A stretch of DNA of 19,273 nucleotides. Origin: SZUA-287 sp036397975. Its GTDB lineage: Bacteria; Bacteroidota; Ignavibacteria; UBA10030; UBA6906. Where the stretch lies: NCBI GenBank assembly GCA_036397975.1, contig DASWHW010000015.1:1-19273 (forward strand), in the 5' to 3' direction. Both the position numbers and the translations under genes were made by a program. Under the pieces are notes generated by a model that was not told the origin of the DNA, did no database searches, and saw only the letters and a list, made by a program, of their open reading frames with translations. This document shows positions 7,900 to 14,242 of this stretch, piece after piece; position 1 is the stretch's first letter; the number at the start of each line of letters is the position of its first letter.

Positions 7900-8493
7900 A
7901 TGAAACGAACTCTCATTGCCATTGCCGCAGGATTTGCGCTAGCAGCAAGCGGGTTAGCTCAATCTACATGGACGGTTGACAACGTCCACTCGACCGTGAA
8001 GTTTGCCGTTTCCCATCTTGTCATTTCAGAGGTGGAGGGAAACTTCAAGCTCTATTCCGGCTTGGTTCAATCGACGACCTCAGATTTTTCAAACGCAACC
8101 GTCGAGTTCGAGGTAGACGTTAACAGCATCAACACAGAAAATGAAATGCGCGACAAGCATCTAAAGTCCGATGATTTCTTCAACGCGGAGAAATTTCCGA
8201 AGATGACTTTCAAGAGTACATCGTGGAAAAAAGTTGGTGAACAGAACTATATTCTCGAAGGAGATCTGACAATACGCGATGTCACGAAGCGCGTTGCGTT
8301 CAACGCCACGTACGGCGGAACAATCAAGGATCCGTGGGGCAACACAAAATCGGGTTTCAAAGCAACTTCAACGATTAACCGGTTCGATTATGGCTTGAAG
8401 TGGAATACCCTGACGGAAGCGGGGGGAGCAACTGTTGGCAAAGATGTCAGCATCACCATTAATCTCGAACTAACACAAAAGAAGGCGTCGTAA
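7900..8493 (+). CDS. Periplasmic YceI family polyisoprenoid-binding-like protein
   Basis: A 197-residue lipocalin-like protein. A signal peptide (MKRTLIAIAAGFALAASGLA, cleavage probably before QSTW) precedes the YceI domain: TWTVDNVHSTVKFAVSHLVI, then VEFEVDVNSINTENEMRD, HLKSDDFFNAEKFPKMTF, and the C-terminal KDVSITINLEL. Relatives such as TT1927b bind polyisoprenoid chains, and several are induced by base, acid or oxidative stress. AAGGAG at 7885-7890 lies 9 nt before the ATG. A strong terminator follows at 8537-8566, closing the transcription unit that begins with the regulator region. Confidence 0.93.
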   Translation: MKRTLIAIAAGFALAASGLAQSTWTVDNVHSTVKFAVSHLVISEVEGNFKLYSGLVQSTTSDFSNATVEFEVDVNSINTENEMRDKHLKSDDFFNAEKFPKMTFKSTSWKKVGEQNYILEGDLTIRDVTKRVAFNATYGGTIKDPWGNTKSGFKATSTINRFDYGLKWNTLTEAGGATVGKDVSITINLELTQKKAS

Positions 8494-8536
8494 ATAGCAT
8501 GACGGAAGGCTTTGAGGTCACAGCGAGGCTGGGATC

Positions 8537-8569
8537 AAAAGCCCTGAGGATTTCCTCGGGGCTTTTCCT
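8537..8569 (+). terminator. Rho-independent terminator after yceI
   Basis: Arms 8537-8550 and 8553-8566 (AAAAGCCCTGAGGA and TCCTCGGGGCTTTT) pair over nearly 14 bp with one U-G wobble in the plus-strand transcript; the inner pairs open to form the loop. The stem ends in TTTT. It ends the yceI transcription unit. Confidence 0.85.
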
Positions 8570-9057
8570 TTGCTGTATCCAGTGTTGGACAGTTTATTTT
8601 CTTGTAGGCTTCGCTGGAAGAGCAGATGGCCGAAAAGTTGAATCTGCCGGGTCAGAGACTCCATCGCGGATGGTATTTATGAACGTGCGGGTGGGCCGCT
8701 GCTCGTCTCATCTTTTTTGCAGCTATTTAACGCAACTGCAATCCCCCCGACCATACAGTCATACAACAGAACCTGTGAAACCCGATTCATATCTCCTCCT
8801 GAAATGGTAAAAAAAAGCACAACAAGCAAAGCCTGCTGTGCGATATCCAGATGAACAAGAAATTCATTTCTTTCCCACTAACTACTCATCAACTACAGCA
8901 TGGTACCCATTCTGTGTTCAAATATCAAACGGTAAAAATGCTCCTCCATAGCAGCTGGGAAAAATTCAATTATCCTTTTCGCTCTGATTGCAATTCGTTC
9001 CATCGCTCCGTATTTTGTCACCACCTCGAAGCTAGATAAATTCACTTCCAGTTGAAC
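8570..9057. other. Intergenic stretch without a convincing plus-strand gene
   Basis: Between the yceI terminator and the thyA ribosome binding site I see no plausible plus-strand protein; open frames here lack family features and start signals. The stretch holds a left-facing terminator (8809-8841) and a small minus-strand frame of 36 codons (8893-9003) upstream of it in transcription order. Somewhere near its right end the thyA promoter must lie, but I could not pick it out. Confidence 0.5.
8809..8841 (-). terminator. Orphan left-facing rho-independent terminator
   Basis: Read on the minus strand, GCACAGCAGGC (8841-8831) pairs with GCTTGTTGTGC (8827-8817) over 11 bp with a 3-nt loop, followed by eight T. 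Two of the pairs are G-U wobbles in this direction and would be A-C mismatches in the plus direction, so the structure is clearly built for leftward transcription. No annotated minus-strand gene lies upstream of it. Confidence 0.75.
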
Positions 9058-9063
9058 AAGGAG
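9058..9063 (+). promoter_or_regulatory. Shine-Dalgarno of thyA
   Basis: AAGGAG lies 4 nt before the thyA ATG. It is a good match and evidence that this organism uses Shine-Dalgarno initiation. Confidence 0.6.
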
Positions 9064-9067
9064 ACCC

Positions 9068-9880
9068 ATGCGAGAATATCTCGACCTCGTTGACCGTGTC
9101 CTGACAAAGGGTGTTTACAAAACGAACCGTACCGGCGTCGACACGATTACCACGTTTGCCGAGCATTATTCCGTTGATTTGCAAAAAGGATATCCGCTGC
9201 TCACGACCAAAAAGGTCAACTTCAAGTCAATGTTGTACGAAGTGCTCTGGTACCTCTCCGGCGATGACCATATCCGCAACCTGCGGAAACACACAAAGAT
9301 TTGGGATGCATGGGCCGATGAAAATGGGAATTTGGATACCGCATATGGAAGATACTGGCGGAGATTCCCGAGCGCTCAGATCAATCCCGCCACCGGGAAA
9401 TACGAGGTAGTGGAAGTCGATCAGCTGGGCCGCATCATTGAAATGCTGAAGACCGATCCCAACTCGCGTCGCATGGTAGTCTCCGCCTGGGAGCCTGGCA
9501 ACGCTCTGAGCAGCAAGCTTCCTCCCTGCCATTACACCTTTGCGTTTAACGTGTTGGAGGGTCGCTTGAACTGTCATCTCACGCAACGTTCCGGCGATAT
9601 CGCACTCGGCATTCCGTTCAATCTTGCCTGCTACTCGCTCCTCACACAAATCCTTGCGCAGGAAGCAAACCTTGAGGTTGGCGTGTTCAGCCACGCAATT
9701 GTGGATGCCCACATCTATGTGAATCATATCGATGGACTGAAGGAACAACTGAAGCGAACGCCGAAACCACGTCCAGCGCTCGAGATCGCGCGCAAACCGA
9801 TCGACCAACTTCAGTTTGGGGATTTTTCGCTCATCGGTTATGAGTATGAAGAGCCAATTAAATTCGAAGTAGCAGTATGA
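9068..9880 (+). CDS. thyA: Thymidylate synthase
   Basis: Makes dTMP from dUMP using methylene-tetrahydrofolate, producing dihydrofolate. The 270 residues match ThyA throughout: YPLLTTKKVNFKSMLYEVLW near residues 42-60, the dUMP-binding NSRRMVVSAW (Arg134/Arg135), the nucleophile in PPCHYTF (Cys154), QRSGDIALGIPFN (173-185), and SHAIVDAHIYVNH. The length is close to E. coli ThyA (264 aa). The stop overlaps the folA start by 4 nt (ATGA), so the dihydrofolate it makes is recycled by the product of the coupled gene. Confidence 0.98.
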   Translation: MREYLDLVDRVLTKGVYKTNRTGVDTITTFAEHYSVDLQKGYPLLTTKKVNFKSMLYEVLWYLSGDDHIRNLRKHTKIWDAWADENGNLDTAYGRYWRRFPSAQINPATGKYEVVEVDQLGRIIEMLKTDPNSRRMVVSAWEPGNALSSKLPPCHYTFAFNVLEGRLNCHLTQRSGDIALGIPFNLACYSLLTQILAQEANLEVGVFSHAIVDAHIYVNHIDGLKEQLKRTPKPRPALEIARKPIDQLQFGDFSLIGYEYEEPIKFEVAV

Positions 9881-10344
9881 AACTTATCATCGTTGCCGCC
9901 GTGGCAGAGAATCTTGTCATCGGAAAAGGGGGCCGACTCCCCTGGCATGTCTCCGATGATCTGAAGCGCTTCAAAGAGTTGACCACGGGACATACCATTC
10001 TGATGGGGAGGAAAACATTCGATTCACTTGGACGCTTGCTGCCCGATCGACGCCACATTGTACTTTCCTCAAAGCCGATTGAGGGAGTAGAAACGTTTAA
10101 GACAATTGAAGATGCGCTGGCCGCCTGCCGGAACGATAAGAAGGTGTTCGTCATCGGTGGTGGTCAAATTTATCGGCAGCTGCTGGACAGAGCGGACGCT
10201 ATGCATCTTACCCTCATCGACGAAGAAATCGACGGCGACACTCTCTTTCCTCCGTACAAAGATCTCCTCAAGTCCTCCTTCAAAGAAGTGAAACGCGAAC
10301 GACGTGAAGGTTTTCAGTTCGTGGATTACGAACGGGTCTCCTAA
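9877..10344 (+). CDS. folA: Dihydrofolate reductase
   Basis: Reduces dihydrofolate to tetrahydrofolate with NADPH. The 155 residues carry the DHFR marks: AENLVIGKGGRLPWH (the Met20-loop region), the catalytic acid in SDDLKRFK (Asp28, five residues after the conserved Trp), GHTILMGRKTFDSLGR with the NADPH-binding Gly-Arg, and FVIGGGQIY. The ATG overlaps the thyA stop, a common and translationally coupled thyA-folA arrangement. Confidence 0.97.
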   Translation: MKLIIVAAVAENLVIGKGGRLPWHVSDDLKRFKELTTGHTILMGRKTFDSLGRLLPDRRHIVLSSKPIEGVETFKTIEDALAACRNDKKVFVIGGGQIYRQLLDRADAMHLTLIDEEIDGDTLFPPYKDLLKSSFKEVKRERREGFQFVDYERVS

Positions 10345-10445
10345 ACTCACCGCAGATTTTGTTTCGACAAACTCTCCACGCCGCCTAAAGCAGAATACAT
10401 CCTATCTCTTTTTCTTTTTCAGTCCATTTACGTACCTTAGGTGCC

Positions 10446-10889
10446 ATGAAAAACGTATCAGTCGGCATTATTATCCGAAACGGACTCGTTCTCGCATGCC
10501 AGCGGCTCGCAAACGCGCGGTACCCTCTCAAGTGGGAGTTTCCCGGTGGGAAAGTGGAGCAGGGCGAGACATTTGAGGAGGCGCTCGTTCGCGAATTGCG
10601 TGAAGAGTTGTCCATCGAAGCGACCCTCAAGAGAGAGTTTCACCGTCAGGAATGGGTCTACGGAGAAAGCACATCCCCTGAGAACTCCACCGGGGAATTC
10701 CACGTCCGGTATTTTCTTGTTGAAACGTTCACCGGCACGCCAGTCAACAACGCGTTTGAAAACGTCCAATGGATCATCCCCTCTGCAATGTTAAACATGG
10801 ACATTCTCGAAGGAAACCGTCGTGCAATTGAATTTTTGATAGATCATGAAGCCAACCCCCGTTCGAACGAGTCTGAAGAGGCGGCATAG
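10446..10889 (+). CDS. mutT: 8-oxo-dGTP diphosphatase MutT-like Nudix hydrolase
   Basis: Nudix hydrolase that most likely removes 8-oxo-dGTP from the nucleotide pool. The 147 residues begin VGIIIRNGLVLACQR and hold the Nudix box from Gly35, GKVEQGETFEEALVRELREE, with Glu50/Glu53/Glu54 as metal ligands; the usual Gly near the end of the box is Ser56. CTP pyrophosphohydrolases look similar, but the neighbours (mutY and ogg2) point strongly to the MutT role. Its last 44 nt overlap the start of mutY in another frame. It begins 101 nt after folA, so it may be driven from its own promoter or from the thyA promoter. Confidence 0.88.
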   Translation: MKNVSVGIIIRNGLVLACQRLANARYPLKWEFPGGKVEQGETFEEALVRELREELSIEATLKREFHRQEWVYGESTSPENSTGEFHVRYFLVETFTGTPVNNAFENVQWIIPSAMLNMDILEGNRRAIEFLIDHEANPRSNESEEAA

Positions 10890-11775
10890 GATCCGCAAAG
10901 CTATCCTGCAATGGTATCAAACATGGGGTCGTGAACTCCCGTGGAGGAAAACCAGAAACCCTTATCGGATTCTTATCTCAGAAATTTTGCTGCAACAGAC
11001 CCAGGTGCATCGGGTACTCCAAAAGTATCCTCAATTTCTCAAGAAATTTCCCGACTTCTCGGCCCTGGCTCGCGGACGGCGAAGAGATGTCATCCTTGCC
11101 TGGCGCGGAATGGGCTACAATAGTAGAGCAGTCCGACTCCATCTTCTCGCCCGGCAGGTCGTGGAAAAGCACCACGGAAAACTCCCGTCATCATATAAAG
11201 AACTTATTCAACTTCCGGGAGTTGGGAAATATACCGCAAATGCTCTTCTCTCTTCGGGATGGAGAAAGAACGCGGCGGTGGTGGATATCAATGTCCGCAG
11301 AGTCTTTTCCCGCATCCTCTTTTCAATGAAGACTACCGCAGACTTAATCCCGGAAGAGACGACATGGAACATTGCCGAGGACTTAGTACCCCAGGGAAAT
11401 GCGTACACCTGGAACCAGGCGTTGATGGATCTTGGAGCAACGATTTGTACCAAATCGGCGCCAAAATGTGATTCCTGTCCTGTCGGTGCGTTTTGCTTTT
11501 CGCGGAAACACATGCGTTCAATCCGTGTTCATCTATCTCGTTCTGAACCATCATACAAGGGAATCCCGAACCGGATTCACCGTGGCAAGATCGTTGAAGA
11601 GCTTCGGCGGTTGAACGGGAGAAGGGCAATTCCCAGCGAGACTCTTGGAAAGCGAGTTCTCACCGGATACACTTCTCGCAATGAAAAATGGCTGAAAGGT
11701 ATTTTGGCCGGTCTGGAGAAAGACGGACTTGTCAAATCAAATGGAAAGAACGGAGAGCGGATTTCGCTGGCATAG
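10846..11775 (+). CDS. mutY: MutY-like A/G-specific adenine DNA glycosylase with non-canonical C-terminus
   Basis: HhH-GPD base-excision enzyme expected to remove A opposite 8-oxoG. The 309 residues show PWRKTRNPYRILISEILLQQTQV with catalytic Glu46, the helix-hairpin-helix LPGVGKYTANALL (123-135), catalytic Asp147 in VVDINVRRVFSR, and a 4Fe-4S set Cys201-X6-Cys208-X2-Cys211-X5-Cys217. The residue equivalent to EndoIII Lys120 is Tyr129, as in monofunctional MutY and MIG. The usual C-terminal Nudix-like 8-oxoG-recognition domain is not visible; instead about 70 residues (243-309) look like a small basic winged-helix-like unit. The start is inside mutT (44-nt overlap); there is no later in-frame ATG, GTG or TTG before the conserved region. 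A MIG-type T:G glycosylase is the main alternative, but QQTQV favours MutY. Confidence 0.85.
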   Translation: MKPTPVRTSLKRRHRIRKAILQWYQTWGRELPWRKTRNPYRILISEILLQQTQVHRVLQKYPQFLKKFPDFSALARGRRRDVILAWRGMGYNSRAVRLHLLARQVVEKHHGKLPSSYKELIQLPGVGKYTANALLSSGWRKNAAVVDINVRRVFSRILFSMKTTADLIPEETTWNIAEDLVPQGNAYTWNQALMDLGATICTKSAPKCDSCPVGAFCFSRKHMRSIRVHLSRSEPSYKGIPNRIHRGKIVEELRRLNGRRAIPSETLGKRVLTGYTSRNEKWLKGILAGLEKDGLVKSNGKNGERISLA

Positions 11776-11779
11776 AACG

Positions 11780-12403
11780 ATGTACGCGGAACTAGAAATA
11801 ATTAAGAGTGAGTATTCGAAGTACGACCGGGCCATTCAGAAGCGTCTGCAAGAGTTTGCGTCCGTTCCCAGAAAAGATTACTTCTACGAACTCGTGTACT
11901 GCCTTCTCACTCCCCAGTCAAGCGCGGTGAACGCTGCGAAAACGGTGGAAAGACTTCGCCAGGAGGAATTCCATCGGAAAGACTTTTCACCTGCTTCCAT
12001 TCTGCGCAACAAGTCGCACTACATTCGCTTCCATAACACAAAGGCAAAGCATCTGACGGAAGCGAAGACAAGGTTTTCAGATATTGAGGCAGTGTTGGCA
12101 AACGGTTACACGAACGAAGAACAGCGATCATGGCTTATTGACAATGTGAAGGGGTTTGGTTGGAAGGAAGCCTCACACTTTCTCCGGAATATTGGCCGCC
12201 GCGATATGGCGATACTTGATCGGCATATCTTGAAGAACCTGAAACTGCATCGCGTCATCAAAAGCATCCCGGAGACACTCACGCCAAAGCGTTACCGGGA
12301 TATCGAATTACGTTTCCGCCGGTTCGGCAATTCGATTGGTATATCGATGGATGAGCTTGACCTCCTCTTTTGGGCACGCGAAACCGGACACATTCTGAAA
12401 TAA
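11780..12403 (+). CDS. 8-oxoguanine DNA glycosylase/AP lyase, Ogg2 type
   Basis: Excises 8-oxoguanine from DNA and nicks the abasic site. The 207 residues starting at ATG 11780, 4 nt after the mutY stop, equal the known length of Methanocaldococcus jannaschii Ogg as I recall it. The frame is open further upstream to 11729, but that part lies inside mutY. Marks are YELVYCLLTPQSSA (36-49), the HhH segment VKGFGWKEASHFLRNIG with Lys129 as the Schiff-base residue, AILDRHILKN with Asp147, and a terminal Lys207. In Ogg2 enzymes the C-terminal lysine is reported to discriminate 8-oxoG from G, and it is kept here as the very last residue. Ogg2 is mostly archaeal with scattered bacterial members, so horizontal origin is possible. 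Together with mutT and mutY it completes a GO system. Confidence 0.92.
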   Translation: MYAELEIIKSEYSKYDRAIQKRLQEFASVPRKDYFYELVYCLLTPQSSAVNAAKTVERLRQEEFHRKDFSPASILRNKSHYIRFHNTKAKHLTEAKTRFSDIEAVLANGYTNEEQRSWLIDNVKGFGWKEASHFLRNIGRRDMAILDRHILKNLKLHRVIKSIPETLTPKRYRDIELRFRRFGNSIGISMDELDLLFWARETGHILK

Positions 12404-12427
12404 CAATTCATTCACCAACGAGCATTC

Positions 12428-13582
12428 ATGAAATACATAGTACTTGGCAGCGGGATGATGGGAAGTGCGATCGCGTACGATCTTGCAACGCACAACCCGA
12501 ACGATGAAATCGTCCTCTGCGATATCAATCTCGCCAACGCAAAGAACACTGCAAAGAACATCGGGGCGAACGTTACTCCCCTTCGCCTCGATGTAAACGA
12601 TTATAAAGAGCTTGTGCGCGTTTTCTCAGGAGGCAACGTTGTCATTAGCGCCGTGTCCTATTCGGTCAACTACCAGGTAACCAAAGCTGCTCTCCAGGCC
12701 GGCGTCCACATGTGCGACCTGGGAGGAAACGACGAGGTTGTCCAAAAACAACTTTCGCTCAACGACGACGCAGTCGCAAAGGGAGTCACCATCATCCCCA
12801 ACACCGGACTCGCTCCCGGGTTGATCAACATTCTTGCGATCCACGCGACAAAGGAATTCGACGCGCTCGAATCGATCCATCTCCGTGTTGGTGGGTTGCC
12901 ACAAATCCCTCGACCACCGCTGTATTACCAGATTGCCTTCTCTGTTGAGGGATTGATCAACGAGTACGTAGAGCATGCGGAGATCATTCGAAATGGAAAG
13001 CTTCTTCATATAGATCCGCTTTCCGGACTCGAGGATATTCAGTTCCCCGGACCTTTCGGTACACTCGAAGCATTCAATACTTCCGGTGGTCTTTCAACAC
13101 TGACGCACATGCTCGAGGGAAAAGTGCAAAACCTCGATTACAAAACCATTCGCTATAAGGGCCACTGCGAGAAGATGAAGACTCTTCTTGACCTTGGCTT
13201 TGCCACCTCGGAACCAATGATGGTGGGGGGAAGTGTTAAAACCAATCGGGAGTTCTTCACCGACCTCCTTCGCAAAAAGCTGGATTCCGGCGACAAGGAT
13301 GTTGTTCTTGGACGGGCGACGATCACCGGCAAACTCGCAGGAACGGAGAAAGCACTTGTGTATGAATTTGTCGATTATTATGATGATGAACGACAGATCA
13401 CCGCCATGATGAGAACGACGGCCTTCCCGACATCCATTATTGCGCAGATGCTTGCCAGGGGAACGATCGGCGCCCGTGGCGTAATGCCGCCCGAAGTGTG
13501 CGTTCCCGGTGAAGAGTTGATTAAAGAACTTGCATTGCGCAACGTGAAGATCACGAAAAAAGTCACTCAAATCTGGAGATAG
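12428..13582 (+). CDS. Saccharopine dehydrogenase family protein (lysine 6-dehydrogenase-like)
   Basis: NAD(P)-dependent dehydrogenase of the saccharopine-reductase fold, 384 aa. An N-terminal Rossmann motif YIVLGSGMMGSAIAYDL (3-19) with Asp32 after the second strand suggests NAD. AVSYSVNYQVTKAALQAGVHMCDLGGN and NTGLAPGLINILA are typical of the family. The central part (FPGPFGTLEAFNTSGGLSTL) matches the lysine 6-dehydrogenase and homospermidine-synthase-like branch rather than bifunctional LYS9. Substrate could be lysine or another amino acid; this is family inference. It starts 24 nt after ogg2, with no obvious Shine-Dalgarno, and is followed after 2 nt by the small 48-residue ORF. Confidence 0.85.
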   Translation: MKYIVLGSGMMGSAIAYDLATHNPNDEIVLCDINLANAKNTAKNIGANVTPLRLDVNDYKELVRVFSGGNVVISAVSYSVNYQVTKAALQAGVHMCDLGGNDEVVQKQLSLNDDAVAKGVTIIPNTGLAPGLINILAIHATKEFDALESIHLRVGGLPQIPRPPLYYQIAFSVEGLINEYVEHAEIIRNGKLLHIDPLSGLEDIQFPGPFGTLEAFNTSGGLSTLTHMLEGKVQNLDYKTIRYKGHCEKMKTLLDLGFATSEPMMVGGSVKTNREFFTDLLRKKLDSGDKDVVLGRATITGKLAGTEKALVYEFVDYYDDERQITAMMRTTAFPTSIIAQMLARGTIGARGVMPPEVCVPGEELIKELALRNVKITKKVTQIWR

Positions 13583-13584
13583 AG

Positions 13585-13731
13585 ATGCACCCTCTGACCG
13601 TTGAGATTATCACGCGGGACACCACCGCACAACGAGAAGTGCGTCAACAGTACGTGCTGCGGACAAAACATCCCCGGTGGGAGCTGGTCAAAATCTTCTG
13701 GCACGCTTTCTTTCATCTCCAATTCAAATAG
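13585..13731 (+). CDS. Small basic protein of 48 residues, unknown
   Basis: An ATG 2 nt after the stop of the dehydrogenase gene, with GGAG at 13575-13578 6 nt upstream, opens 48 codons that end at TAG 13729-13731, 13 nt before yajQ. It begins MHPLTVEIITRDTTAQ and ends FWHAFFHLQFK, with many Arg, Lys and His and an aromatic C-terminus. It fills the gap between two tightly spaced genes and has a good ribosome binding site, which supports it being real; I recognise no family and see no signal peptide. An amphipathic or membrane-touching C-terminus is possible. Confidence 0.55.
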   Translation: MHPLTVEIITRDTTAQREVRQQYVLRTKHPRWELVKIFWHAFFHLQFK

Positions 13732-13744
13732 GACCGATTAAACT

Positions 13745-14242
13745 ATGGCAGACACCAATTCATTCGACATCGTTTCGGAAGTCAACTTGCAGGAAGTGGA
13801 CAATGCTATCAATCAGGCCTCCAAGGAGATAGGCCAACGCTACGATTTCAAAGGCTCCAAAAGCTCGATCGAACTGAACGCAAAGGACAAAGCCCTTACT
13901 GTACTTTCGGACGATGACTTCAAACTGAAGAGCGTGATCGATATCCTCCAGAATAAACTTATCAAGCGAGGCGTTCCCGTGAAGGCGCTGGATTACGGGA
14001 CCGTCGAGTCTGCGGCGGGAGGAACCGTCAGGCAGATCATTACGCTGCGCGTCGGCATCGGCAAGGAAGATGCGAAACTCGTGGTCAAAATGATCAAAGA
14101 CACCAAGCTCAAGGTCCAGGCCCAGATCATGGATGACCAGGTGCGCGTCAGCGGCAAGAACAAGGACGATCTTCAGGCTGTCATGAAGATGGTGCGTGAG
14201 GCGGACTTGAAGTTTGCCACGCAATTCACTAACTATCGGTAG
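13745..14242 (+). CDS. yajQ: YajQ family nucleotide-binding protein
   Basis: A 165-residue protein, close to the 163 typical of the family, with the usual opening FDIVSEVNLQEVDNAINQA, QRYDFKGSKSSIELN, and the final VREADLKFATQFTNYR. The fold is two ferredoxin-like domains. Members bind tRNA/nucleotides, and the Xanthomonas homologue is reported to bind cyclic di-GMP; in E. coli the role is not settled. Its stop directly abuts the amidase ATG (no gap), so the two are translationally coupled. Confidence 0.95.
   Translation: MADTNSFDIVSEVNLQEVDNAINQASKEIGQRYDFKGSKSSIELNAKDKALTVLSDDDFKLKSVIDILQNKLIKRGVPVKALDYGTVESAAGGTVRQIITLRVGIGKEDAKLVVKMIKDTKLKVQAQIMDDQVRVSGKNKDDLQAVMKMVREADLKFATQFTNYR

Noticed and set aside
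8499..8810. Plus-strand frame of 103 codons after yceI
   Set aside because: It runs through the strong terminator at 8537-8569, has no ribosome binding site of note and a low-complexity random-looking translation.
8851..9039. Plus-strand frame of 62 codons before thyA
   Set aside because: No Shine-Dalgarno, no recognisable domain, and it occupies the region where the thyA promoter should lie.
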